Part shown: piece by piece, positions 1 to 8,914 of the stretch
How the letters are laid out: each line of letters opens with the position of its first letter
Position numbering within the stretch: position 1 is the first letter of the stretch
Source: Lysobacterales bacterium
GTDB taxonomy: Bacteria > Pseudomonadota > Gammaproteobacteria > Xanthomonadales > Marinicellaceae
DNA length: 56,383 nucleotides
NCBI GenBank assembly: GCA_026988115.1
Contig: JALSLV010000045.1
Coordinates: 1 to 56,383, forward strand
Reading direction: 5' to 3'
Notes under the pieces: model-generated
Told to the model about the DNA's origin: nothing
The model's input: only the letters and a program-made list of their open reading frames with translations
Databases searched by the model: none
Position numbers and translations under genes: made by a program

Positions 1-628
1 CTATCAGCAATTGGTTAAGAGTCACAAAGTCTATGGGGACACCGTCAAGATAACGCTCCATTAAGCCATCATCAAATTCAATCAGTTGTTGGATAATGTC
101 ATCTTTTTGCACTAATTTATTCCATCGGCTACTTAATGTATCCCCTGTAATATTTTGCAATTCCACTATTTTCTTAGTGAGTGTTTTGCCAATGTCTTGC
201 ACCACTGCATCGACATCAGCACCCACACGATCAACCTTATTGATGAATATAAGGCATGGAATGTGCATTTTTTTTATGGCAGTAAACAAAGAAATTGTAT
301 GCCCTTGCACACCTTCAACTGCACTAACCACCAAGACAACTGCATCCAATGCTCGCAAAGAATATTCAACCTCCGCACAAAAATCCACGTGCCCTGGTGT
401 ATCAATAACATTAACTTTAACGCCGTTATACTCAAATGTCGCCGTCGCTAACCGAACGGAGATACCTCGCTCTTGTTCGATCTTAAGCGTATCTGTTGAT
501 GATGTGCCTTTATCAACACTTCCCACCGAACGCAATGAACCCGAGTGGTACAAGATTTGTTCAGTAATGGTGGTTTTACCCGCATCAACATGCGCCAAAA
601 TACCAACATTAAGAATAGTCTGAGTCAT
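1..628 (-). CDS. TetM/EF-G-like ribosome-associated GTPase, N-terminal part
   Basis: The gene runs off the left edge; 209 codons from the start are visible, translated by hand from the minus strand. The start is an ATG at 628-626. Visible GTPase motifs are the P-loop AHVDAGKTT (residues 12-20), the switch region around ERGIS (53-57), DTPGH (76-80) and NKVD (130-133). The stretch after the P-loop, including SVGSVDKGTSSTD, is closer to tetracycline ribosomal-protection proteins (TetM/TetO type) than to canonical EF-G, whose usual AHIDAGKTTTTERIL block differs. That family binds the ribosome and uses GTP hydrolysis to dislodge bound ligands. Chromosomal homologues need not confer resistance. No EF-G domain II-V sequence is available to decide between TetM-like and an EF-G paralogue. 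Confidence 0.85.
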   Translation of the reverse strand, partial: MTQTILNVGILAHVDAGKTTITEQILYHSGSLRSVGSVDKGTSSTDTLKIEQERGISVRLATATFEYNGVKVNVIDTPGHVDFCAEVEYSLRALDAVVLVVSAVEGVQGHTISLFTAIKKMHIPCLIFINKVDRVGADVDAVVQDIGKTLTKKIVELQNITGDTLSSRWNKLVQKDDIIQQLIEFDDGLMERYLDGVPIDFVTLNQLLI

Positions 629-640
629 AAGTATTCATAA

Positions 641-667
641 AAAAAGGCATTGTAATAATGCCTTTTT
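641..667 (-). terminator. Rho-independent terminator after nrdB
   Basis: A perfect 11-bp inverted repeat (AAAAAGGCATT, loop of 5 nt) lies between the nrdB stop and the GTPase start. On the minus strand the 3' arm ends in a run of seven T. It would end nrdB transcription and separate it from the downstream GTPase gene. Confidence 0.75.
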
Positions 668-693
668 GCGGTTTATAAATTTGGAATCGGTAT

Positions 694-1884
694 TTAGTCC
701 CAACTTAATGCACCGCCGGTTTGGTATTCTGTTACGCGTGTTTCGAAGAAATTTTTCTCTTTGCGTAGGTTTGATTGTTCATCCAACCACCCCAATGAAC
801 ATTGCGCACCTGGAAAGGGTTCTTCCATACCAAGCGAGCGTGCTCTGCGGTTGGCTATGTATCTGAATTGTTCACTGTGGTCTTGTGCGTTGTAGCCAAG
901 AATTGGGCTTTTTAAGATGTATTTAGCGTAAGCACTTTCCGCAGCTTCTGCTTCATCCCACATATCACGAATGGCTTTTGGATCAAGTTTGATGTCATTT
1001 TCTGCAAATATTTGCTTAACCACACGTATCCCAAATGAGGCATGCATGACTTCATCGCGCATAATGTATTGCAACTGTTCTGCCGTGCCTTTCATCATGC
1101 CACGTCTTTGCAATGAGAAAATAGGGGAAAAACCATTGTAAAACCAACAGCCTTCAAAGATTGCTGCAAAGAAAATATACGCCATAACAAATTCGTGCAA
1201 ATCGTCTTTATTGCCTAAATCCATATCCGAACGCATAACCGAATCTAAACGGCGATTGGCTATTTGAATTTTTTGGTTAATTTCTGGTACAACGCGGTAA
1301 CGGTTGTAAATTTCACCTTGATCAAGACCTATGGTCTCGATGCAATGTTGATACGTCCAAGTATGTAAGGCTTCTTCGTAAACTTGACGAGCTTGATAAA
1401 TTTGCAACTCTGGCGCACTCATTTTTTCCATCACGGCTAAGCCAATATTACGCATAGCTAAAATATCAGAAGTGGTCAGATAGGATAAAACATTGGTGTA
1501 AACATGGCGTTCATCATCGTTTAATTTGTGGTGAAAATCATGCACATCACTGGTCATATTTATATCCAATGGTGTCCAGTGGTTTTTGTTGGCATTTAAG
1601 AAATATTTCCAAGCCCACGGGTATTTAAAAGGGGCTAACTGGTTAATGTCTGTTTGACCATTGATGACGCGCTTGTCATCTGCTTTAACAGGTTCTACCG
1701 CTACTCTGGCATTATTTTCAGTATTTTCAGGGGTATGATTAATCACAGGAGCCGCTTTTTCTTTAACTTCTGCTCGTGCAACAATTTCCTCTGCCTTGAC
1801 GTCTTTTTGAACATCTTGAGCGATTGTTGCTTCTTTGATTTCCTCTTTTTTGCCAAGTCCTAATGGGTCGTCCCAATTATACAT
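694..1884 (-). CDS. nrdB: Class Ia ribonucleotide reductase beta subunit (NrdB)
   Basis: 396 aa. NrdB houses the diiron-tyrosyl radical cofactor used by NrdA to reduce ribonucleoside diphosphates to deoxyribonucleotides in the cytoplasm. Visible ligands and radical site are an Asp at 140 (TTSD), the E-x-x-H pair with the radical tyrosine (EEALHTWTY, Tyr 178) and the later RDEVMHASFG block with Glu/His ligands. The C-terminus has the NFFETRVTEYQ and GGALSWD tail by which NrdB docks on NrdA. The first 75 or so residues form an Ala/Glu/Lys-rich, probably disordered extension, as in Pseudomonas-type NrdB. A strong AGGAGA lies just before the ATG. It is downstream of nrdA on the same strand, 202 bp away. 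Confidence 0.96.
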   Translation of the reverse strand: MYNWDDPLGLGKKEEIKEATIAQDVQKDVKAEEIVARAEVKEKAAPVINHTPENTENNARVAVEPVKADDKRVINGQTDINQLAPFKYPWAWKYFLNANKNHWTPLDINMTSDVHDFHHKLNDDERHVYTNVLSYLTTSDILAMRNIGLAVMEKMSAPELQIYQARQVYEEALHTWTYQHCIETIGLDQGEIYNRYRVVPEINQKIQIANRRLDSVMRSDMDLGNKDDLHEFVMAYIFFAAIFEGCWFYNGFSPIFSLQRRGMMKGTAEQLQYIMRDEVMHASFGIRVVKQIFAENDIKLDPKAIRDMWDEAEAAESAYAKYILKSPILGYNAQDHSEQFRYIANRRARSLGMEEPFPGAQCSLGWLDEQSNLRKEKNFFETRVTEYQTGGALSWD

Positions 1885-1963
1885 TCATCTCTCCTGCGGT
1901 TTGTCCGCTGATAATCCTACCATTTTTTGATTCAAAACGGTAGTGTATTTTTATTTTATTACC

Positions 1964-1978
1964 TGTGCCTTGGGCACA
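1964..1978. other. Small hairpin in the nrdA-nrdB gap
   Basis: A perfect 6-bp stem (TGTGCC/GGCACA) with a 3-nt loop lies about 80 bp upstream of nrdB. It could be an RNA structure or operator; nothing further supports a function. Confidence 0.3.
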
Positions 1979-2050
1979 TGCATTTGTGATTGTTTCTCTA
2001 AATAAGTCTGTAAAGTGAAAACTAAAATTAACAGGTTTAACTTGATTTAA

Positions 2051-2079
2051 TTTTGCGCTTCATTAAAAGAAGCGCAAAA
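2051..2079. terminator. Hairpin directly after nrdA
   Basis: An 11-bp perfect inverted repeat (TTTTGCGCTTC, loop of 7 nt) begins 8 bp after the nrdA stop. On the minus strand no clean T-run follows, so it may be a partial terminator or mRNA-stabilising structure that sets the NrdA:NrdB ratio. On the plus strand a T-rich stretch follows. Confidence 0.5.
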
Positions 2080-2086
2080 ATATTTT

Positions 2087-4939
2087 TTATTGACAAGCTT
2101 CGCAATCTGGATCAAGTATAGAACACGCCAATGGCGCCTCTGAACTGGATTTTTTTACTCCCGAACCACTTTCTTCTACGCCTTTTTCTGCTTGTGTTGC
2201 ACCTAAGGAACGTAAATAGTAAGTTGTTTTTAAACCACGAACCCAAGCCAATTTATAGATGGCATCTAATTTTTTACCCGATGGTTCTTTCATGTAAATA
2301 TTGAGTGATTGCCCTTGGTCAATCCATTTTTGGCGACGCGATGCTGCTTCAATCATCCAACCTGCGTCCACTTCAAATGCGGTGGCGTATTTAGCTTTTA
2401 AAGCATCGGGTACACGGTCAATTTTTTGCACACTGCCATCAAAATATTTCAGATCATTAATCATAACATCATCCCAAATATCTAATTTCTTAAAATCTTC
2501 GACTAAATATTTATTAACGATAGTGAATTCGCCAGACAAGTTAGATTTAACAAATAAATTTTGATAAATCGGTTCAATCGATTGTGAAACGCCCGAAATA
2601 TTTGAAATTGTTGCAGTTGGAGCAATTGCCATGGTATTTGAGTTGCGCATTCCTTGAGACTTAACTTTCTTACGCAATTTTTTCCAATCCATCGTGAAAG
2701 ACTTATCTTGTTGAATGTATTTTCCGCGTTCCTGTTCCAACAATTCAATTGAATCAATTGGCATAATGCCTCGCGACCACAAAGAACCTTCATAACTTGG
2801 GTAACTGCCACGTTGTGCCGCCAAATCACTGGATGCTTGAATCGCATAATAAGAGACCGCCTCCATGGACTCATCGGCAAACTGAATGGCTTCGTCCGTT
2901 GTGTAAGCTAAATCTTGCTTGTATAAAGCATCTTGGAAACCCATTAACCCAATACCAACTGGGCGATGTTTAAGATTGGAGCGACGTGCTTGTGGCACAC
3001 TGTAAAAATTATAATCAATAACATTATCCAACATGCGCATGGCTGTGGTAATGGTTTTTTCTAGCTTTTTATGATCCAGACCCTCTGCGGTTGTGTGCTG
3101 TGGTAAATTAACAGAACCAAGGTTACACACGGCAATTTCTTCATCACTGGTATTTAACATTATTTCGGTGCATAAATTTGAGCTGTGCACGACACCAATG
3201 TGTTGTTGTGGCGAACGAATATTGCAAGGGTCTTTGAAGGTAATCCAGGGATGACCTGTTTCAAACAACATGCCCAACATTTTGCGCCAAATGTCTGTGG
3301 CTTGCACCACTTTAGTATTAATCAACTTACCATCAGCCGCCAGTTTTTCGTAGTGTTGGTACTTTTCACGAAAGGCCTTACCGTATAAATCATGCAATTC
3401 TGGCACTTCTTCTGGTGAAAATAATGTCCATGACTTTTCTTCTGCAACACGTTCCATAAACAAATCAGGAATCCAGTTTGCCGTATTCATGTCGTGCGTG
3501 CGTCGGCGTTCGTCCCCTGTGTTTTTACGTAAGTCTAAAAACTCTTCAATATCCACATGCCATGTTTCCAAATAGGCACACATTGCACCTTTACGCTTTC
3601 CGCCTTGATTAACGGCAACAGCTGTGTCGTTAGCCACTTTTAAAAAGGGAACAACACCTTGTGATTCACCATTGGTTCCTTTAATTCGAGAACCAAGACC
3701 ACGGACTCGCGTCCAATCATTACCCAAACCACCGGCGTATTTTGATAACAGTGCATCGTCCTTGATGGCGTCAAAAATACCAGCCAAATCATCAGGCACA
3801 GTGGTTAAATAACAGCTCGATAATTGAGGTCGCAATGTTCCTGAATTGAATAATGTTGGTGTTGAACTCATAAAATTAAATGAACTCAACAGATTATAAA
3901 ATTCAATGGTTTTTTCTTCACGTTCCACTTCATTAATGGCAAGCCCCATTGAAACTCGCATAAAAAAGTTTTGCGGCAATTCTATTTTTGATTCGCCACT
4001 GTGAATAAAATACCTGTCGTACAATGTTTGAAACCCAAGATAAGTAAAATCCAAATCTCGCTCGGGTTTAATGGCTGCTGCTAATTTATCCAAATCATAG
4101 TTTGCCAACTCAGGAGTTAACAACTCTAAGTCAATGGCTGTGTGAATGTATTTTTTAAATGCTTGCGGATAGAGTTCAACCATTTGTGCTTGTGTTGCGG
4201 TTTTATCTTCACCGTATAAAAAACTCAAAACTTCTGTTCTTAATCCGTCCAACAATAAACGAGCGGCTACTTTAGAATAACTTGGGTCTTTTTCAATGTA
4301 TTGACGTGCGCACATGACAATGGCCGAACTTAAATCTTTTTCAGCAATCCCATCAAAAATATTTCGGTAAGCCTGTTTAAGAATCAAGTCTTTATCAACA
4401 CCTGACAAACCTTTAACAGACTCGCTGATAATAATTTCCAAACGCTGTGCATCGAGTTGTTTACGTGTTCCATCTGCTGCGATAACATTGATAACATAAC
4501 CGACTACTTTTTTCTTTTTTCGCGCTTTAGCTTTCGCTCTTTTTTCGGCTTGTTGGGCACGGTACAAAACATAATCTCGAGCAACTTTGTGTTCACCTGA
4601 ACGCATTAATGCCAGTTCAACATAATCTTGAATGTCTTCGATATGTATGGTGCCACCATCTTCCAAGCGGCGAAAAAGTCCGTTAACCACCTCTTGCGTG
4701 AGTTTTTCAACTTTTTCTCGAATGCGGCGTGAAGCTGCCGCTTGGCCTCCCTCTACAGCCAAAAAAGCCTTTGTCATTGCCACTGAAATTTTTGAAGCAT
4801 CAAAGCCTGTAATTGTCCCGTTCCTTCGAATGACACGGTATTCCCCTGGTGCCGAAGGTGAGACTTTTTGTGCTTCAACTTTTGAAGCCATGTCTTGATG
4901 TGTGTTTTTGTTTGTACCCTGTGTTTCTGTTTGTTGCAT
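2087..4939 (-). CDS. nrdA: Class Ia ribonucleotide reductase alpha subunit (NrdA)
   Basis: 950 aa from the ATG at 4939-4937. A GTG two codons upstream is open, but GGCGGAG sits 5 nt before the ATG and overlaps that GTG, so the ATG is preferred. The protein carries two N-terminal ATP-cone allosteric domains (about residues 34-133 and 147-240), then the catalytic barrel. Visible catalytic features are the SSCYLTT cysteine (about 375), the thiyl-radical site NLCTEI (Cys about 590), the partner cysteine in VCNLGSVNL, and the C-terminal redox pair in CEAC (946 and 949). Two ATP cones make it longer than the E. coli enzyme (about 760 aa) and like Pseudomonas-type NrdA. It pairs with the downstream nrdB. 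Confidence 0.97.
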   Translation of the reverse strand: MQQTETQGTNKNTHQDMASKVEAQKVSPSAPGEYRVIRRNGTITGFDASKISVAMTKAFLAVEGGQAAASRRIREKVEKLTQEVVNGLFRRLEDGGTIHIEDIQDYVELALMRSGEHKVARDYVLYRAQQAEKRAKAKARKKKKVVGYVINVIAADGTRKQLDAQRLEIIISESVKGLSGVDKDLILKQAYRNIFDGIAEKDLSSAIVMCARQYIEKDPSYSKVAARLLLDGLRTEVLSFLYGEDKTATQAQMVELYPQAFKKYIHTAIDLELLTPELANYDLDKLAAAIKPERDLDFTYLGFQTLYDRYFIHSGESKIELPQNFFMRVSMGLAINEVEREEKTIEFYNLLSSFNFMSSTPTLFNSGTLRPQLSSCYLTTVPDDLAGIFDAIKDDALLSKYAGGLGNDWTRVRGLGSRIKGTNGESQGVVPFLKVANDTAVAVNQGGKRKGAMCAYLETWHVDIEEFLDLRKNTGDERRRTHDMNTANWIPDLFMERVAEEKSWTLFSPEEVPELHDLYGKAFREKYQHYEKLAADGKLINTKVVQATDIWRKMLGMLFETGHPWITFKDPCNIRSPQQHIGVVHSSNLCTEIMLNTSDEEIAVCNLGSVNLPQHTTAEGLDHKKLEKTITTAMRMLDNVIDYNFYSVPQARRSNLKHRPVGIGLMGFQDALYKQDLAYTTDEAIQFADESMEAVSYYAIQASSDLAAQRGSYPSYEGSLWSRGIMPIDSIELLEQERGKYIQQDKSFTMDWKKLRKKVKSQGMRNSNTMAIAPTATISNISGVSQSIEPIYQNLFVKSNLSGEFTIVNKYLVEDFKKLDIWDDVMINDLKYFDGSVQKIDRVPDALKAKYATAFEVDAGWMIEAASRRQKWIDQGQSLNIYMKEPSGKKLDAIYKLAWVRGLKTTYYLRSLGATQAEKGVEESGSGVKKSSSEAPLACSILDPDCEACQ

Positions 4940-5309
4940 TACCACTCCGCCTGCTGCATCTTATTTGAAATAGAGTCTTTTGAAAAAACTCTATTCATAA
5001 CTCTATTTTATTGGTTTGATTTTAAGCTAATTTTATCAAAATTTTGTGATGGGGTTCTTGGTATCAAGTTTTGCTTTCATTTCCACAATTGAAAGTTTTC
5101 TTGTTTTATTCTATTTTGACTAAATTACAACTTAGGTTGGTATCTTATAGGATAAAGCCACCTGAAATCAAGCTGAATTTTAAGATTGTTTTGATTAATT
5201 TTTTGCAAGCAAAAAAAGCTTTTTTTTGTAAAAAAATGTTACGCGTTCAATTCAAATTGCAATCAACAACTTAGCTAATTATTCTCATGTGTTTTAAGTA
5301 AGATGTCGG
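4940..5309. promoter_or_regulatory. nrdA upstream region with ATAGAGT repeats
   Basis: 370 bp without a gene. AATAGAGT occurs at 4969-4976 (plus strand) and its complement ACTCTATT at 4988-4995 and again at 5000-5007. This gives an 8-bp inverted pair around an A/T-rich centre plus a direct copy 12 bp further upstream of nrdA. The arrangement is a plausible operator or leader hairpin, but it does not match the NrdR-box consensus. The rest (5010-5309) is very AT-rich with A/T tracts around 5199-5237 and holds nothing else I recognise. Confidence 0.35.
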
Positions 5310-6644
5310 CTAAGTGCTTTGTGTTTTTAAATGGAAACGAATGAAGTTTAAAATCGCTGCAACGGACAAACCCATAATCAACCCAATCCATAATCCAGCC
5401 GCTCCCATGCCTTTTTCAAAACAAAACCACCAGGAAGCAGCAAAGCCAAAAATCCAAAAGGCAATAAGCGTCCCATACATTAAGAACTTGGTGTCTTTAA
5501 TACCACGCAGTGCTCCAGCTGCTGCCACTTGAATGCCATCGGATAATTGAAAAATGGCTGCATATAGTATTAGTACTAAGGCAATTTTTATCACCTCAGT
5601 ATCTTTTGTATACAAGCCAATAACCACCTCAGGAAATAAAAACATAAAGCCAGCTAAAAACAGTTGTACCACAAAAATCAAAGCAATCCCTACCATTCCT
5701 GCTCGCCGAGTATCTGTTTTTGAACCGCGCCCCAACGCATTACCAACCCGCACGGTTATCGCCATTGAGATTCCCAAAGGCACCATAAAAAGAACCGATG
5801 CCACATTTAAAGAAATTTGATGGGCGGCAATAACCTCTGGCGATAAGCGAGATGCCAACATCGTCACAAGAGAAAAAAAGCCCCCTTCGGAAAGCAAAGC
5901 CATGCCAATTGGCAACCCTAACATCAACACTTTGGTTATGACTTTTGTGTTTATCTTTTCAATGTGTGAAAAAATACGCAAATCTTTAAACCAGCGGTGT
6001 TTTGCCATGACCAATCCAAAAGTGAGTGCTTGAATAAACAACACAATGGCAGAAGCATAACCACAACCCTTAACTCCCATGGCAGGAAAACCAAAGTGAC
6101 CAAACATCAACACATAGTTCAATGGGATATTTAAGGCAAGAGCCAAAAAACTGATGTACATGGTCATGCGCGTGTGCGACAAGCCATCAGCAACGTAACG
6201 AAACACTAAGAAGAATGGAAAACTCAATATGCCCCACGATATGGCCTGTAAGTATTCAATAGCATAGGGAATCACCTCTTGGCGGGTTCCAAACAATTTA
6301 AAAAGCGGAGTCAGGTTTCGAATAGTAAAGAAAAAAACAAAACCTATCATTAATGCCAACCACATAAGCTGCCTAACCAGTGGTCCAATTTTATCACGCC
6401 TATTGGCTCCATCTAACTCTGAAATCAAAGGCGGAGTCGCCATTAACACACCCAAAACCACCATTACACCTATAGCCCAAATCGCGCCACCAATGGAAAC
6501 AGCTGCCAGAGGAATCGTTCCCAAACGCCCAGACATAATCACGTCCACAACGCCAATCATCATGCTGGTCAATTGGCTGATTACCAGCGGAATTGATAAT
6601 TTGATGGTCTGTTTCAAATGGTATTGATTCGTATGCCCTTTCAT
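5310..6644 (-). CDS. MATE family multidrug/cation antiporter
   Basis: 444 aa from the ATG at 6644-6642; a TTG four codons upstream is also open. It is an inner-membrane protein with about 12 hydrophobic helices in two homologous halves. The opening block LSIPLVISQLTSMMIGVVD with a following MSGRLG is the usual MATE N-terminal signature, and a second such block lies around residues 235-265. MATE (NorM-type) proteins export cationic drugs and dyes, or flavins, in exchange for Na+ or H+. Substrate cannot be read from sequence. It is divergent from the SDR gene, with only 50 bp between the two chosen starts. Confidence 0.9.
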   Translation of the reverse strand: MKGHTNQYHLKQTIKLSIPLVISQLTSMMIGVVDVIMSGRLGTIPLAAVSIGGAIWAIGVMVVLGVLMATPPLISELDGANRRDKIGPLVRQLMWLALMIGFVFFFTIRNLTPLFKLFGTRQEVIPYAIEYLQAISWGILSFPFFLVFRYVADGLSHTRMTMYISFLALALNIPLNYVLMFGHFGFPAMGVKGCGYASAIVLFIQALTFGLVMAKHRWFKDLRIFSHIEKINTKVITKVLMLGLPIGMALLSEGGFFSLVTMLASRLSPEVIAAHQISLNVASVLFMVPLGISMAITVRVGNALGRGSKTDTRRAGMVGIALIFVVQLFLAGFMFLFPEVVIGLYTKDTEVIKIALVLILYAAIFQLSDGIQVAAAGALRGIKDTKFLMYGTLIAFWIFGFAASWWFCFEKGMGAAGLWIGLIMGLSVAAILNFIRFHLKTQST

Positions 6645-6694
6645 TCGTGTATTCAATTATAATAGCCCCTTTAAGTAAAGAGTTTTTAAATAAA

Positions 6695-7684
6695 ATGCCA
6701 CAAACAAAACAATTAAGTGCATTCATCACGGGTGCGACAGGATTTTTAGGACAACACTTGTGCCAACAATTGCTCGATAACAATTGGCAGGTTTATGCTT
6801 TATGCCGAAATAAAGAAAAAATGGCAATCAAACATAAAAACCTCGTTATGATCACAGGCGATATTCTTGCCCCAAAAGCCATTGAAAAATACTTGCCTGC
6901 AACACTTGACGCTCTGTTTCACACCGCTGCCAGTACCAATACGTGGTTTCAAAACAATGATAGGCAAACAACAACCAATATCAATGGCACACAAAACATG
7001 TTGGATTTGGCAACTCGCCTTACCGCCAAACGCTTCATCCACATCTCATCGGTAGTCGTTTTTGGCATTCACACACAACTTAAAAACATCACAGAAGACA
7101 TGCCAAAAACGGGTGAAAACAGTTGGATTAATTACGTCAAAACCAAAACAATATCTGAAAAACTGGTGCTTAATAATAAAGAACTGGATTGTGTCATTAT
7201 TAATCCCACACACATAATTGGACCAGGGGATAAACACAATTGGGCGCGTTTGATTAAAATGATTGCAGAACAAAAATTACCCAGCATTCCCAATGGCGCA
7301 GGTTCATTTGTTGATGTGAGGGATGTGGCTGCGGGCATTATTCAGGCCTATCATCAGGGAAAATCAGGAGAAAATTACCTTTTGGGCGGGACTGATATGA
7401 ATTTTAAACAATTTGTTAATAAAGTGGCTGATAAACTCAATGTCAAAGCAACAAAAAGGCAACTCCCCAACTTTTTATTGATGGCACTGGCAAAAACAAA
7501 GAATTTCATTTCAAGAATAACCAATAAAGAACCTGATATCACACCAGAATCAGTGACATTAATATCCGACTTATATGCCAGTGATTCAGCAAAAGCCAGA
7601 AAAGAGCTGAAATACACCAATCGCGATTTTGATGAGACACTGATAGATACAATCAACTATTTAAAAAAAGAAAAGTTTTTATAA
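6695..7684 (+). CDS. NAD(P)-dependent epimerase/dehydratase (extended SDR)
   Basis: 329 aa from the ATG at 6695. An upstream in-frame start at 6647 would overlap the MATE gene and add residues before the Rossmann motif, so it is not used. The nucleotide-binding GATGFLG (residues 13-19) and the catalytic Y-x-x-x-K (YVKTK, about residue 146) with an upstream HISS serine block define an extended short-chain dehydrogenase. Fold and size resemble dihydroflavonol-4-reductase or hopanoid-associated epimerase types; the substrate is unknown. Its 3' end overlaps the convergent anti-sigma gene by 6 bp. Confidence 0.85.
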   Translation: MPQTKQLSAFITGATGFLGQHLCQQLLDNNWQVYALCRNKEKMAIKHKNLVMITGDILAPKAIEKYLPATLDALFHTAASTNTWFQNNDRQTTTNINGTQNMLDLATRLTAKRFIHISSVVVFGIHTQLKNITEDMPKTGENSWINYVKTKTISEKLVLNNKELDCVIINPTHIIGPGDKHNWARLIKMIAEQKLPSIPNGAGSFVDVRDVAAGIIQAYHQGKSGENYLLGGTDMNFKQFVNKVADKLNVKATKRQLPNFLLMALAKTKNFISRITNKEPDITPESVTLISDLYASDSAKARKELKYTNRDFDETLIDTINYLKKEKFL

Positions 7685-8302
7685 GTCCTTAAAATCAACG
7701 CCGCCATTGGCAATAACAGCAAAAATACACACCGAGTCTTTGCCTGCTTTGAGCGTGTGAGATGTTCCTTCGTCACTTATAGCGACTTCTCCTGGTAGAT
7801 AGGTTTTGCCATCACTTGTGGTGACCTCACCTTGAATCACAAGCATTTTTTCTTCTCCAAGGTGTTCGTGTTCAGTAATTTGCGTGCCTGGTTCTAAATA
7901 AATCAAACCACAATGCGCATCAGAAATATCGCCTCCTGCTTTAAAGTGATGCAAATAGGCTCCTTCAATCATGGCTTTATCCCACAGGGGTAAGTTGACA
8001 TCTTTGACAGAATCCAATATTTCTTTGATGCGTTCTGTAGATAAATTAAAGAAACGACTTAATCGAGGAATAAAGCCAGAAAACTTTTCTGCACCCGATT
8101 TTTCTAAGTGTGCAAATAAAGACTGTTTTAATTTGTTAGAAGGTACCACAGAATCAATTTTTAATGCCACACTTTCAAGTTGCTTGGACAATTCACTTAA
8201 TTGCTTGTCGATGTCTTTACTTGTTAGCAATTGCGCTAACTCGCTATCTTGCTCGGGACTTAATTGCCCTAAAAGGTAATCGATTAATTTTGCTTGATTC
8301 AT
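7679..8302 (-). CDS. ChrR-like cupin anti-sigma factor
   Basis: 207 aa. The N-terminal helical part (1-75) should bind the sigma factor encoded immediately upstream. The C-terminal cupin (about 115-200) shows metal-ligand style residues in ITEHEH, the following glutamate, and GTSHTL. ChrR proteins hold ECF sigma factors inactive and release them on singlet oxygen or other oxidative signals. Unlike classical ChrR, the N-terminal domain has no H/CxxC zinc motif; I see no cysteine and a single histidine (about residue 69) in the first 75 residues. The start overlaps the sigma stop in an ATGA arrangement with a GGGAG upstream, so the two are translationally coupled. Confidence 0.85.
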   Translation of the reverse strand: MNQAKLIDYLLGQLSPEQDSELAQLLTSKDIDKQLSELSKQLESVALKIDSVVPSNKLKQSLFAHLEKSGAEKFSGFIPRLSRFFNLSTERIKEILDSVKDVNLPLWDKAMIEGAYLHHFKAGGDISDAHCGLIYLEPGTQITEHEHLGEEKMLVIQGEVTTSDGKTYLPGEVAISDEGTSHTLKAGKDSVCIFAVIANGGVDFKDL

Positions 8303-8865
8303 TTTGCACTCCCGACGTCATTAACAATGGATTTTTGCATTTTTTGCATGGCTGATAACAATCTGGTTTTGACCGTTCCCAATGGAATGTCGTAATAGTG
8401 AGATATTTCAGCACAACTGAGTCCTTTGAAGTAATTCAAGTCAATAATCAATCGTTGTTTGTCAGATAAAATTTTCAAACTCTTATTTAATAGTTTATTG
8501 TCGGTATACGCATCAACACCACTTTTGGATTGAATTTGCACTTCATTGACTTGCTTTTCTAAATATTTCTGCTTAGTTTGCTGTTTTCTTATGTTATCTA
8601 AACAGCGACTGCGGACTCTTAATAACATCCAACCAATAACCGATGCTTTTTGTGGATTATAATCTTTGGCTTTGTACCAAACTTCGATAAAAACATCGTG
8701 CACCACTTCTTCAGCATCGTCTTTATTGTTGAGTAAATGACAAGCCAAACCCAACATTTTATCAACGTATCGTTCATACAATTGCTCCAATGCCACCTTA
8801 TCTTGTGCACATATTTGTGCAATCAAGGTGGTGTCATCGTGGTTTTGTTGTTGCTTGAGAGGCAT
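8299..8865 (-). CDS. ECF-type RNA polymerase sigma factor
   Basis: 188 aa. Region 2 (about 25-93) includes LACHLLNNKDDAEEVVHDVF, and region 4 (about 130-180) ends with the helix-turn-helix AEISHYYDIPLGTVKTRL. Together they make a typical ECF sigma factor. It is coupled to the downstream ChrR-like anti-sigma gene, which suggests an ECF11/RpoE-ChrR-like stress circuit. Its own promoter should lie in the 50 bp between the start codon and the MITE at 8915-9073, or inside that element. Confidence 0.92.
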   Translation of the reverse strand: MPLKQQQNHDDTTLIAQICAQDKVALEQLYERYVDKMLGLACHLLNNKDDAEEVVHDVFIEVWYKAKDYNPQKASVIGWMLLRVRSRCLDNIRKQQTKQKYLEKQVNEVQIQSKSGVDAYTDNKLLNKSLKILSDKQRLIIDLNYFKGLSCAEISHYYDIPLGTVKTRLLSAMQKMQKSIVNDVGSAK

Positions 8866-8914
8866 AATTTGCTAAATTTCTTGAAACCCAAAAAGAGAAT
8901 TATTAACTGGGATA

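Noticed and set aside
96-623. Long plus-strand open frame at the left edge
   Set aside because: It lies opposite the GTPase gene, whose minus-strand translation has clear GTP-binding motifs; the plus frame has none.
4968-5007. NrdR box pair upstream of nrdA
   Set aside because: The repeats do not match the ACAC-(AT-rich)-GTGT type palindrome of NrdR sites, so only generic repeats are reported.
4895-5274. Two overlapping plus-strand open frames upstream of nrdA
   Set aside because: Composition is Phe/Leu/Lys-rich as expected from AT-rich non-coding sequence; no ribosome-binding site or domain pattern.
6647-6694. Upstream start for the SDR gene
   Set aside because: It would add 16 residues ahead of the Rossmann motif; the ATG at 6695 gives the normal N-terminus.
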